From Dirofilaria immitis (lineage: Eukaryota; Nematoda; Chromadorea; Rhabditida; Onchocercidae): 64,000 bases of DNA. The notes under the pieces were generated by a model that was given only the letters and a program-made list of their open reading frames with translations, searched no databases and was not told where the DNA came from. The stretch covers positions 2,666,001-2,730,000 of the forward strand of contig JAKNDB010000103.1 in NCBI GenBank assembly GCA_024305405.1, given 5' to 3'. Position 1 is the first letter of the stretch. Every line of letters starts with the position of its first letter. The translations under genes and the position numbers were made by a program. This document shows positions 50,801-63,165 of this stretch, piece after piece.

Positions 50801-53800
50801 AGCTTTTCTATTTTTTATATGAAAGTGGAAGATCTGCAAATTTGAAAATTTATGAATTAGTTCTCTTATTTATTTTTTATTTTCTCCGTTGCCAGGTTCA
50901 AAGTTGTGAAAATGCTTATTTCAAAATGGATAATGTGTTGATTGATGATAGACGAATACATGTCGATTTTTCTCAATCGGTCGCCAAGAATTATCAATGG
51001 GAAAGGAAGGACGGTAGGCAGTTTGCATTATTCATAAATTTATAATTGGTCTAGGTTAAGTACAATTCAAGGCGTAAATTATGAAACTTCTCATATTAGT
51101 CTTGGATTTCCTAGCTTGCTCTGAAATATTTAACAGATATATTTTCTGCAAAAAAAAATTTGCTTCTTTATGATTTACTTTGTAGTTTTCTTATCAATGC
51201 ATCACATTTGCGCACTAAAAAAAACATGTTTATCCAACCTCTGCATTCGACTATCGCAATAATAGCATGAGATCAAGATACATGTTGAGGACTAAATAAA
51301 ATGATTGACAAACAGATATTATCAAATCAATTCAATGCAGAAGCGAGTCGTCTTTGGAAATGAAAATTAATCACTTGAATATACAATTATTAACATTATG
51401 GTTTATGGATAAATTATACATTAAAATTTTCAAAAAAAATGGAAAGGATATTTAAAAAGAATGAAAAATGGAAAAATATTTGGAAAATGTTAGAATGGTA
51501 GATAGAGGTCTTAATTTATTTATTAATGAGTTTTACTTTTTTCTTGTTTGTGAAAAAGAATGAAGATAGAAAAAAATGACAAATTTTCAAAGTTATTTCT
51601 TCGTATAACGGATTTTTCTTTCACTTCAAGAAGACTATTTTTGCCAAAAAGTTTTTAAGCACAAAAAAATGCTCATTCCTCAGTGTGAATTAGAAATAAA
51701 TTTGGCCACACGTGATTGACAAATCTTTTGTCAGTATTCTCCACTTCTTTGTGTTTATGCCACAATTTTTGGTAATTATTGAGGAGAAAGGAAGAAAGAT
51801 TTTGCATCAAATTCACTTCTTTTTTCTTTGCAAGAAAAAATATTTATAGATTTAAGAAAGAATAAATTATTACATGACTAAAGGTTATTCTTTTTTTCCT
51901 GCGGCGATTTTTATGTTTACTTCCTTTTTTTCTATTTTTTGTAAGTGAAAACTATGACAGAATACGTTGTATGTTTTTCCGTTTGCTAAAGTTTTTTTTC
52001 CTCTTTAGTTCCTAGTTAAAAACTGATGTTTAAAATTTAATTTGATGGCAAGAAATTACTCTCCAGCACACCACATACACACATTCTCTCAGGAACTGAG
52101 TTAAAATTAATTATGAAAAAATGCTGGAAATTTATTCATAGTCTTTGGAATCTTTTGGAGTACAAGAATGTCGATAAATGCGCATTTTCATGTCTGTTCG
52201 TTCATACGTACATACGTGATCATTATCGCATTTGCACCTAAAAATTTCTTGGATCATTTTGGATGAATAATAAAAAAGAAAGAAAAAAGATTTCGAAGTA
52301 ATACTGAAGAGAAAATGAGTCTTAAAAAATTTTGCAATAACGATGAGAGTAAATTTTTGATGCGTCAGTTGGTTTTAAATTCATTTAGGGAAAGATAAAG
52401 AAGCCAAAAAAGTGAGAAAAAAGAGAAATGGAATACCAAGAATTTTTTGTTCAGTTTGTTAAAGTATACTCATTTACTAAACGACTTAGATTATCATTTA
52501 ATGATTAGATTTTATTTTATACAAAAATAGCAAACTAACCATGATTTAACCCATTTTAACGGCGGATAACCATTAATGGTAAAGCTGTAGAAACCACAGG
52601 GCTCACGATATGGTATACATTCTGGAGAAGATGAATCGAATTCAGGTTCCTGTATTGAGTAGCAATTATTAATGGTTTAAACTTATTCCTTAGAATTTTT
52701 CCAATTACCTAAATCTACTTTTTATGGGAATTTTTTTCTTTTGTTCTGTTCATTTTTCATTTATTAAATAACGTAATATATTTCTAATTTTTGAATAACA
52801 TTCCACGTTTTCTCTGCAACAAGTCAACTGCATTGAGTTTAATTAGAGCTAAATCATAAATTCTTTTATTTTCAACTTACTGGAAATAAATCTGGGTTCA
52901 TCCTGGGTGGTACCCATTTCTTTCCTTTGTATATTTGACCGAAAGTTTCCGTCAATCCAACCATAATTAATACAGCGCAGACAATTCTGGACTTCATTGT
53001 GTTCTTTTCAGTATTTGCTCTATTTATAAATCACTGAATGATAAAATCATTATTTGAGAATAGTCAATGGATCGTGATTTTTTGAATTCACCTTTGAAAC
53101 ATAAAAAATACGTAATACAAATATATGAAAATAAAAATATGTCAGTATTATACTTATAAAATTGATCAAATACAAAGACAATTTCAAAATAAAAGATTAA
53201 AGTTACGTAGTAATTATTTGATTTATCTTTATGACTATACTTAGGCGTGGATCTCTCGTAAAAATGATATAAATACTGATGAAGTTGCCAAAGATTTCGA
53301 TTGTATTATTTAATTCCAAAACCCATCGCACTGGTATTTTCGGGTGAATTATTATTTCTTTAATATAATATGTATGTATTCATATCATCCTTATACTTGA
53401 CAGTAAAATTATGCTATTTATCATAAGTAATGGTACGATTATGTATTTGATGTACCTTTATTAATCATTCTAATAAGGACTCATAGCAATTCTATATGCT
53501 AATCTTTAAATTTTTGTAATTTAATCATGACAGTTTTGAATTGTCGAGACTTAGATTGCCAGGTGTTTATCAGCCTCAATGTTTTTCTTGCTTTTGTTAG
53601 AATTTAGAAATTGCTGAAATATCTTGCCATGCAAAGTTCCGTATCGTTTGCTTAATCTGATTTGCAGTTCTTTTGCTAATTCAATTTATACCACAAATCT
53701 TTTCTTATATTCTTAAAAATATATTTGTTAAAATATGTGGTTCGAAAAACCGTTATGGTAACGGTAGTAATTTCAATGATCAGTGCTTTCTTACAAATAT

Positions 53801-54663
53801 TTTCATTTTAGGATTGCAAAAACGAGTTTACGAATCGGATGTTGCCAAGGTTAGTATCGCAATTAGAAATATTTTTTTGATTTCTTTAAAAAATAAAAAG
53901 AGATTACTGTATTGTGAAATAAAAAATGATTCGAGGTAATTAGCTTTTAAATATACATAGCAAAAAATTTATAGGAAATGTCGAACTTATCTAAGAAATG
54001 TATTTCAATTCTTAATTTTCATACCATTCTGATATCAAAGCATTATACATTTCGAATATATGATATAGCTGGATTAAGATTCTGATTTTTATTAATAATA
54101 TCAATTATCAATTATCCTCGAAAGTAGTGTCGTAAATTAGGTCCGGTTATATCTGCCGTAAGATATAATTTGAGTAGTAAAGGAATAAAAACGTAAAAGT
54201 TATGATAATATCAGTAGTGCTTGCTTATTTTTCAGAAATCAGAGATCGGGCACAAGAAGCTAAAATTGGAGAAATATAGTGGGAAAGAGGAAAAAGTTCG
54301 ATCCGATGAAAAGATAAAGCAACATTCAAGAAAACGTTCAAAGTTGGATTTTACTAAAAATTCCTTGGTTTATTTTATTATTTTCGATTCTCCCACTATT
54401 CTTCTTACTTGGCCTGTACTTATACAAGTTAATTTAGCTCACCAGACCACAGGAAACACGCACGATCTTATCGGCATGAACGACCAGTAAGCCGTAAAAC
54501 ACATGTACATCAACGATCAAGAAGCCGTGAAGCTCATAAACATCAACGATCAAGAAGCCGTGAAACTCATACACATCAACGATCAAGAAGCCGTGAAACT
54601 CATACACATCAACGATCAAGAAGTCGTGATATATATACACGTCAAAGGTCATATCGGCGCTGA
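47851..54663 (+). CDS. PPIL4: Cyclophilin-RRM protein PPIL4 with C-terminal RS-type tail
   Basis: Thirteen exons: 47851-47920, 48395-48462, 48767-48831, 48897-49030, 49146-49272, 49397-49493, 49737-49853, 50151-50234, 50306-50413, 50896-51013, 53812-53849, 54236-54342, 54438-54663; 452 residues (human about 492; the C. elegans orthologue is SIG-7). The nuclear protein couples transcription and splicing. An N-terminal cyclophilin fold ([66 protein letters not shown]) is followed by [14 protein letters not shown], a coiled acidic linker and an RRM (RNP2 VLFVCKL; RNP1-like [28 protein letters not shown]). A lysine-rich region leads into 11-residue [11 protein letters not shown] repeats. The cyclophilin Arg needed for isomerase activity is replaced (FHAIEQNY), as in the human protein, so catalysis is doubtful. 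The exon 1 boundary shows TTGAGT where a GT donor is expected. The 2.8-kb tenth intron contains an antisense gene. AATAAA follows at 54699-54704. Confidence 0.95.
47921..47926 (+). other. Non-GT donor at PPIL4 exon 1
   Basis: Exon 1 must end after AGAT (KERPR then the first base of a Cys codon) to join exon 2 (CLNFLKLCK) in phase. The next bases are TTGAGT, one substitution from the ideal donor GTGAGT. Either a base-call error or a true mutated or rare donor. Confidence 0.6.
50685..50811. repeat. Inverted repeat (hairpin element) in PPIL4 intron
   Basis: The left arm, 50685-50716 (GTAGAAAAGCTTAGTTTAG, then TCTCGGAAATAAT), is nearly the reverse complement of the right arm, 50780-50811 (ATTATTTCCGACACTAAAT, then TAAGCTTTTCTATT). 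Arms of about 32 bp with four mismatches flank a roughly 60-bp loop. It is small-MITE-like or an old foldback element in the intron before exon 10. Confidence 0.75.
51046..52131. other. PPIL4 intron 10, part without further genes
   Basis: AT-rich intron sequence. No extra PPIL4 exon or other gene was recognised before the antisense gene that starts at 52132. Confidence 0.5.
52132..52997 (-). CDS. Small secreted 6-Cys protein, antisense inside PPIL4 intron
   Basis: Three exons in coding order, 52997-52881, 52649-52540 and 52237-52132, join in phase to 110 residues. The first exon encodes a clear signal peptide, [20 protein letters not shown], followed by [19 protein letters not shown]. The mature part carries six Cys: [39 protein letters not shown] and MRIYRHSC. 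Donors are GTAAGT and GTTAGT; acceptors are TACAG and TTTTTAG. No frame error is needed. The stop codon overlaps an AATAAA (GAATAAAT), which may serve as poly(A) signal. The gene lies wholly in the 2.8-kb tenth intron of PPIL4 on the other strand, so the two could interfere. I do not recognise a named family; the regular Cys spacing suggests a disulfide-stabilised extracellular ligand or matrix factor. Function is not claimed. Confidence 0.85.
53020..53800. other. Upstream DNA of the antisense gene within PPIL4 intron
   Basis: AT-rich sequence likely to contain the promoter of the antisense small-protein gene. A frame around 53741-53790 ([19 protein letters not shown]) is open but has no clear splice sites and is not needed for PPIL4. 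Confidence 0.35.
54507..54640 (+). repeat. 33-bp coding repeat in the PPIL4 tail, 4 copies
   Basis: The unit CAACGATCAAGAAGCCGTGA followed by AACTCATACACAT encodes [11 protein letters not shown] and recurs every 33 bp with few changes. It builds an Arg-Ser-rich tail of the kind that binds splicing factors. Copy number may vary between strains. Confidence 0.93.
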
Positions 54664-54698
54664 TATAATGATCATTTTATGACCTATTTTCTTTTTAT

Positions 54699-54704
54699 AA
54701 TAAA
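54699..54704 (+). terminator. Poly(A) signal AATAAA of PPIL4
   Basis: An AATAAA lies 36 bp after the PPIL4 stop codon, which suits a very short 3' UTR. Confidence 0.55.
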
Positions 54705-55291
54705 AAAGAAAAAAATGATAGAAATGTGAAAGTGTATCGCTTAAACAGAAACTACAAAACAAATAAGCTATTTGACCTTCTTCACTAAAAGTGGAATGAC
54801 AAGATAATTTAAAGTTTTCTCTGCAAGAATATTTGTCACTATTAAATGGTCTGTTGGCAATGCTTTGTTCAAAATACCGGAAGTTTGAAATTGTCGGGTC
54901 AAATACTGTTTACAAAATCTTACAACCTCTTTAGCAAACATGATTTTGAAGTCATGAGTCATAGCAGTCATATTTATGAAAACAAGTTTTATAGTATCGT
55001 CGATCAAATCAATCTATTTATTCCGTCCTACATTCAAATACTGCCGATATGTCAAAAATTAGTGGGAATTTAAAATTAATGATAATAATTTTTAGAATTT
55101 CATATTGAATAATAATTTTAAATTGTATATTACGTTATCTGCTTAATTGAATATGATAAAATGTAACTAACAAGTTGGTTATCCTAATTATGCTAATTAG
55201 ATATCATCTTATCATTCCTTTTTCTTTTCCTTTCTTTTCCAAAATATTTTCGAAATTTACTCTTTTAAAATAAGGTAGGCTAAAAGAATGA

Positions 55292-55531
55292 AATCACGCA
55301 ACTAGTCTATGAGTATGACGAAATCACGTAAATGATTTATGAGCATGATGTAATCACGTAATTGATTAATGAGCATGATGGGATCACGTAAATGATTTAC
55401 GAGCATGATGGAATCACGCAGTTGATTAATGAGCATCATGAAAACGCGTAATTGATTTATGAGCCTGGTCAAATCACGTAACTGATTTATGAACCTGATC
55501 AAATCAAATGGCTGATTTGTGATGTTTTAAA
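55292..55531. repeat. 30-bp minisatellite, 8 copies
   Basis: The unit AATCACGTAATTGATTAATG followed by AGCATGATGG repeats every 30 bp with moderate divergence. Since 30 is a multiple of three, a minus-strand frame of 66 codons (MLINQLRD-type 10-residue repeats) stays open, but no start context, splice sites or similarity support a gene. Confidence 0.93.
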
Positions 55532-56316
55532 TTTTTTTTCTTTACAGCTGATCCTATTTTTTCCCTTATCTTAAATTTCAATCATTTAATTGATATTTGC
55601 GGCATATACTAATTGTCTGGGAAAATCTAAAAATAGAAGTTCCTTCTTTTTTTTTTCAATCAGATAATCGTTAACATATTATTCATAGAAAATGTTAATT
55701 ACTAAATTATCTTAAGTAATAAATATTGGATATGATTAAACATAGTTATCGATATTCTAATCACATGAATGCTAACAATCTATTTCATAAAAATAATTTA
55801 TAACTAGGCTAAATTAAGCGAAACTTATCGATAATATATTTATTTAATGTTAGATATATTCAAATATCGTATTAGATGATCTATTGATCAGTTTAATTTA
55901 GTTGATTAATAAAATGAAATTATAACAAAATGCATGAGTATTTATTATGGTTAAAATTAAATCATTGCGAATAAAAATATTAAAATTAAAAATTTTATAA
56001 ATAAAAATTTGTAGTTTGAAGCAAAAATCTACTGATACATTATGATAAATTTCCGAATTTTTGGCTCAATCTAATATTATCTAATATTATCATCTAATTT
56101 TATTTATCAAATTCAATAAATTCATTTACTATAAAACTAAGAAATAATTGCATAAATTAAATTACAATCATTTTAATTAGTTTTATAAAATGAAATAGAA
56201 ATAAATTCAAAATCTTTCGTGATTAAAGAAAATAAGAATATTTAAATGATATACAAAATAAGAATGCATATCAACAAATTTAAATGATTCTTTTATCACT
56301 TGGCTAATGTTATGCA

Positions 56317-56392
56317 GATTATATATCTATTGATAACAAATATATTAATCAGATTATATATCTATTGATAACAAATATATTAATATTATGCT
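56317..56392. repeat. Direct duplication of about 36 bp
   Basis: CAGATTATATATCTATTGAT followed by AACAAATATATTAAT occurs twice in tandem and is identical in both copies. Confidence 0.85.
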
Positions 56393-57898
56393 AAGATTAG
56401 CAATATTTCTTTTAAAGAATTTCAAATGAATATTTATAATATAATTTATGATATATTTATTATTATCATTATCATTTTTTATCACTATTCTTCTTATATG
56501 ATAAAAATTTATGAATGCGAAATGAAAAATATATTATTAATTGCATTTTAAAATTCTAACATAATGAAAACGAAGAAATTATTCTGAAATATTTTATAAA
56601 ATAATTATTTAAAAAAAATCAAAATCAAAATAAAAATATCATAAATTTGTTATTATCATTTTCGTTATCAATCACATTTAAAATTTTATTATCAATTAAG
56701 CTAAATTTCATTTTTATTTTTACTAGGAAATGTTAAATGTAAATATGAATAAATGGGAAATATGAATTGAATATAAATAATATATGAAATAAATGATTAA
56801 ATTATCTTTGATCAGATTATAACATATATCAGGAGAAACTTATTTATCATTCCATCGTACTATCATCATGCTATTTATCATTTTGAAACTGAATACAAAT
56901 ATAAAATAAATGACAATCAATAATATCATTCGTATACTAATTTAATAGGAATATGATTAAAATTTAATTAAATATAAATAATACATAAAATGAATAATCA
57001 AATTATCTTTGATCTGATTGATTGTAGCATATATCAGACAGATTTATTTATCATTTCATTTCACTACTTATCACTACTACATATTTTATCATATTTCAAT
57101 AAGTAATTAAATCTGCAACAACTCATAAGCATAATTATTTGAAAATTTCTTCCTTTAATTTTATATTAATTAAGTACCTATGATCATTTCTTCAAAATAT
57201 TTATATTTAATTATTCTTTTAAATTTGCAGTACTTAATTAGAATATTTTTAATAATAAAATATTAAAAACAAAAAAAAAAAGGAAAATAGAATCAAACAA
57301 TTATTCTCATTCATTTCTCAAATTCTTTTTTTTCTTTTTAAAAAAGAGAAAAAGTATTTTAAAAATGAAATTTTTTTAAAAAAAAATCGAATAATTCTAA
57401 CAACGAAAAAGTATGACCAATAAATTTTAGAATAAAAAAATTGGAAAAAAGAGAAGAAAAAAAATCTCAAAAATTGTAAAATAATTTACAAGCCGTTAAT
57501 TAGCCTAAAAGATGAAACGTTTGAAGTATTTGACCTTATGGAATGTGTGATAGATTGATGATACGAGAATGATATCAATAATTTTGTCAAATTTTTTTTT
57601 CTTTCTTTTTACCTCTACATCTTATCATTTCATTTCTATTTTTAATGATACTTTTTTTTACTCTTTAATGAAATTCTAAAAGCATTTATAATTGGAAAAA
57701 AATGGAAAACTTTTTTCCTACACTTCTTTCCTCAAATTGAAAAATAATTTTTGTTCATTTTAATATTTCGTCTTATTCTAATTTTATTTTATGATCTATT
57801 GAAAGGATGGTGATAAAAATCATTTTCAAAAATTTACTAATCTTTAGCTTTAGCAACCCTAATCATAATCTTAAGTTGTCGTTAATTTACTATCTAAA

Positions 57899-58040
57899 GA
57901 TTGACTTCGAGAAATCAAAATCTCCGGAAAACGAGAGCAATGAATGGTCTGATGATTAACTTCAAGAAATTAAAATCTCCGGAAACAATCAGCATATAAT
58001 GTTTGATTAGCTTCGAAAAATTGAAGTTTCCGGAAAACGG
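57899..58040. repeat. Three-copy repeat with TCCGGA core
   Basis: GATT-A-CTTCGAGAAAT-AAA followed by TCTCCGGAAA recurs at about 57899, 57954 and 58005. Each unit ends in the palindromic TCCGGA inside AT-rich DNA. Confidence 0.7.
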
Positions 58041-60790
58041 AAATAATAGGCATCTGTGGCAATAGCTTTATTTCCTTACCATATTCCTTGAACCATTTAT
58101 TTCCTTATTTTATATTGAATTCATAATGTGAATAAGTCTTATTTATAGGTTAGTAGTAAATAAAAAAAAAAATTATTTATTTACAAAGGATAGACTTATT
58201 ACCTTTCGGCAAGTTTTAGAATTAATTAATGATAAGGAAAAATTTTATGAATGAATCAAATGCTACATTTATGTCAAATTTATTTTATCAAAATAAACCG
58301 CAAATATGCTATGAGAATTGTTATAAAAATATTACGAAAAGTTTGATAGTGAATTCAAATCTTAACTATAAAAAGCTTTATAACAATCTGATTAATTATT
58401 ATAATTATATTTTCTATTATTTTATCATTTCTTAACAACGTATATTTCATTTTAATCATTCATTTTATGCCACTAATATTATTTTATCAGATAAATGATA
58501 ATACCTGACTTTTATTACAATATATTTCAGTGATAACGATTTACAACGATAAATTAAATGAAACAATGAAAATAAATAAAATGATTAAAATCATATCTTT
58601 TTCAAAATTCATTGATTTTATGATTCGAGAGAAATTTTATCATAATAAATGTTTTATCATTAATTACTAATTCTGAAAAGTTTTAATTTAAATAAAAATT
58701 TTGAAAAAAAGTTAAAAATTTATTAAAAAATTGCTCTAAGCATAGCAGTTTGTATGAGATAATATCAAATCAAAATATCATATAAAAAAACGATAAGATA
58801 TAAGAGTATGATAAGATTTTTTCTTGGTATTATCATACTTCGTCTTTTTTGGATAAGATTGAAGAAGTTAATTTTCGAAAGCAATGGAGAGGATTAAGGT
58901 CGTATATTAGGTCAAAGTTTTTTTCATGGGGTTACGAATACCCATTTATTGTAATTATGATGGATTGATATATGCAAAAAAGGGGACAGGAAAAAGAACA
59001 ATCAAATCTTTAGATTACCTGTTACACAGATAAATATGTTCTCAGACAGGTGTAATGAGAATTAACCTTTAAGTAAGTAATCTTAGCGAAAAAAAAGTAA
59101 TTAGATGAAATAAATTGCCAAATCGTTTTCTTCGTCTTAATTACATCTATTTTATATTGTCACATATGGAAATGATACATTTAATATAAAACCAATTGAT
59201 ATAAATAATTTTTGCAAATATCTTTATCGATAATGATATAATTAAGATGTTCAAAATAATCTTGAAATGACCTTTCATTATCGAATAATTTCTCATTTGA
59301 ATATCATTTCATTTGCTATTTTTTTTTATTATGAATTCATTTTAAAAATGATAAAATTATTTTACCTGATTCATTTACCTATATCAAAATGAAATGATTC
59401 ATTGACTGATACATCAGTATGATAAATTTCTCCAAAATTACTGGCAAAAAATTGTCACACACAGAAGAACAATAAAAAAAAGCCTTCAGCCAAAAATAAG
59501 TTCCAAATTAGAGTAATCAATTATCGATTGAAATAAATCATTTTACCTGATGTCTGATTCATCTAAAATTTTATCAAAAAAAAACGAAATAAAAGAATAT
59601 TTCTAACTTCATTTTCTGTAATTTTTATTTTGAAAATTTTAATTTTGTATTTTTAAGAAAAAAAGCTTTTAAAATTATTGCCAAATTGATATCAATAATG
59701 ATAAAGATATTGTTTTTAATGGAATATTTGATTTTTTAACATCTCGAGAAGTGGTTAAATTGAATTGAATTATTTTAAATCATTTTATCAAATTTATAAT
59801 TTCAATAAATTTTTACCAATTTTTCATTATGATTATATTAGTTTATTAGTTTAATAATTATTAATATTGGATGATAATTTTTTTTCTTTTATCATTCTTT
59901 GATTATCAAAATAGATAAATTTGAAGAAGCATTTTTAATATATTTCAATTAAAAATGTTTATAATTAGCAAATTCATCCATCTTTTGGAGTAATTATATT
60001 GAGAATTTGTTGTTGTTAAAATTGTATTTATAAAATCAAATTTTATTTAAAAAAATATGTTTGAGTTTGGAATGAATAATAAACTTTTGATATTTCAATG
60101 TAAGCACATAGTTGATAAAAAGTTGATAAAAAAAGAAAAAAGAACAGAGCTTACCTGATTAAAAATATTAGAATTACCTGGGCATCATTGCAAATTTTGT
60201 TAATATCAAACTCAATGATTGTCAACAAATTTTATAAATACTATTATCTTTGTCGGTTTTTTCGATTATCATAGTGATAAAAAAATTGTTAATTATTAAA
60301 ACTAATGCAAATTATCAAAATATGATAACGATAATCATCTTCTTCTATAAGATAATCATTTTCATTATTCTTATATTATTAGCTAAAAATGTTATTTTCT
60401 TTTATAATGAATTAAAATCAGAATAAAACAAAAATAAGATGATTTTCCATTTTTAATTTATTTACTAATATTGATCAATTTTTTTGATCTTAATGATCGT
60501 AATGATATGATCATATAATCGTAAAATTTTTCTTCCACATTTCCCATTGTTCATATTTGTAGATATACTGTAGAAATGATAAATATACCGTAATGATAGT
60601 AAATTTGCTAATTATCCGAAATGTTGAAGCGGTTAATATTTTCAAAAAGAAATGATTTATACAAAGAATTTGAAAACTAATTGTTTGTAAAAAAATGAAA
60701 TTAAAGAAGTTAAGAGGTGAAAAGGTGAAAATAATGGATAACACTAATATATAGAACCGGCTAATCCAAGGCACAAATATTGAATTTTAT

Positions 60791-61008
60791 ATCTGATATT
60801 ATTAAATTAGTAATACTTATTTTAGGACATATTTGATTTATAACTATAGCAATGTTATATGATTAAATTATTAAAAACAAAAATTTTTCATTAAAAAATA
60901 TCTGATATTATTAAATTAGTAATACTTATTTTAGGACATATTTGATTTATAACTATAGCAATGTTATATGATTAAATTATTAAAAACAAAAATTTTTTCA
61001 TTAAAAAA
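60791..61008. repeat. 109-bp tandem duplication
   Basis: The block from ATCTGATATTATTAAATTAG to the TTTTTCATTAAAAAA end occurs twice in a row. The copies are identical apart from one extra T in the second. Confidence 0.95.
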
Positions 61009-61186
61009 ATTTTAAACTTTGGTATAAAAGTTACAAAAAAAAGTTTTAAGGTCTTAATCGAAATAATCAATTTCGTTGTGTGAAATATTTTACAGTGCTG
61101 CATAATTTTATAAAGAGAAAAATGTTGATAAACAGAAATGATTGTGTTAAAGAAATTCGAGATGGAAAAAATGCCCAAAGATTATC

Positions 61187-61836
61187 ATGATTTTCCTTAT
61201 CATCAAGATGATAGTGATGTTAATAATAGTGAATGTAATAATAATGCTAGTGATGATAATGACAGCAGTAATAGTGATTGTTAATAGTAATAATATGATG
61301 GTAATGATGATGGCGGTGGTGATGATAGTAACAATGATAATGATATTTGCAATAGTAATGATAACGATGAAAGTGATAATGGCGATTATAATAATGCTAA
61401 TGATAATAAATGATGGCGGTAGTCACAATAATAAACAATAATAATGATAATGATGGTGATGTCGGTGATGATGATAATGAATGATGATGATAATAGTATT
61501 GATGATGATGATAATAATGAATGATATTGGCAATGGTAGTGATAATAATTCTAATGATGATAATGATGATGATGATGATGATGATAATGATAATAGAGAT
61601 TATGATGATAATAATACGGGTGATGACAATGATAATGATAATAGTGATATTGATGATGATGATGACAATGATAATGATAATAATGATATTGATGATGATG
61701 ATGATGATGATGATGACAATGACAATGATAATAGTGATGATAATGATGATGATGATAATGATGAAGATGATGATAATAGTGATATTGATGATGATGATGA
61801 TAATAATGAATACAATGTAATGATAAAGATCTTTTA
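61187..61836. repeat. Long GAT/AAT trinucleotide microsatellite
   Basis: About 650 bp of interrupted GAT, AAT and AGT triplets. All frames of the region stay open for long stretches, giving Asp/Asn-, Met/Ile- or Ser/Leu-only translations. These are artefacts of the repeat and not genes. Confidence 0.95.
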
Positions 61837-62014
61837 GTTGACTGTTAAAAATAATGATAACAAATAATGATAAAGTAAGTATATGTATGCAAAAAGCATT
61901 TTTATGATGTAAGGACTGAAAGGCTTTGCTGTTCACTTATATATATATTTTGTGTCATTTGGTGCTATTGCTATTGCTACGAGTGAAAATGCTCATCATC
62001 TTATGTATATTGTG

Positions 62015-62024
62015 TATATTTATA

Positions 62025-62061
<37 letters not shown>

Positions 62062-62160
62062 GTGTGTATGTTTATGTATGTGTATATGTATATTTATATA
62101 TATATGTGGTATGTGTGTATGTGTGTGCATGTTTGTCTGTGTGTCTGTATCTGTATCTGT
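62015..62160. repeat. (GTATGT)n microsatellite
   Basis: TGTGTA units pass into TGTGTGTA and then TCTGTA. There is no coding evidence. Confidence 0.93.
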
Positions 62161-63165
62161 CCATTTTATAGAATGATAAATTGAATAGAAACGAAAAATT
62201 GCTTAATAAATTGTTGTGCAAATCAATAAATCGGTTTTCATATCAGCTGTTATCAGTGATATATATAAGTACAATGATAAGTATAAGCCAATAGTGAAAA
62301 TAATAACATGTTAAAAATAAGATAATAGTTTGAAAGAAAAAACAAAAGAAAATTTATTGATTAATTTTATCTCGAGAATATAGTTAAAAAGAAAAAAGAA
62401 AATGAAAAGAATATTTTTTCATTTCTCGACAAAAATTGGAATTGGAAAAGAGATTAAAAGAAGGAATTCATTAAAATTCATAATTTATTCACATTCATTT
62501 GCTCAATTTATATATATATATATATTTGTAGGAAAATGAATTATTCATCAATATCATTAAGTATTTTAAATAAAAATTATAGAATTTATTTAGCTAATTT
62601 ATCTGATAAATTCTAATTTAAATATCAAAAATTTTTTTAGGTATAAACTAAATTAAATTATTTTAAAAATTGTCAAAATGTTTGATTTAACTTTTTTCTT
62701 TGCTCATTTATTATTGGTATTTTTCATAATTCTTTTCTACCTGAAAATAAAATCAAATAAAGTAGGAAAATGAATGAATATAAAATGAGCAAAATTTAGG
62801 CTAAGCTGATTTTGTCTTAATTATTTTATCCAATCTTAAATTGATGAATTGAAAAAAATTTTTAAAATTTCATATTCCTATTCATATAATTTAGGAATAT
62901 ATTTTTAATTAAAAATAAAAAAATTATGCAACTTTTTCAAATTTAAATCAACAAATTTGGCTACCTAATGCATTTGAGAAAAAAATTTTGCAAAAGTAAT
63001 TTTAGGGTAAGTTAAAAAGTGTTGGATAAGTTAATAAAGATAAAGCGAAGAAAAAAAAATATTAGGAGAAATTTGAATCAAACGATTAATTTATATCCAT
63101 TTATTGTAATATATATTAAATAGAGTCAGATTAAAAATATAAAATTTGGTTAATGTATGATGACA

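Noticed and set aside
55292..55531. CRISPR-like array
   Set aside because: Units are directly adjacent without unique spacers, and the genome is eukaryotic.
58229..58435. 68-codon plus-strand frame with CYENCYKNI
   Set aside because: Asn/Tyr-rich chance frame in AT-rich DNA; no signal peptide, splice partners or known motif.
61397..61936. 179-codon Ile-rich minus-strand frame and Asp/Asn plus-strand frames
   Set aside because: Pure consequence of the GAT/AAT trinucleotide tract.
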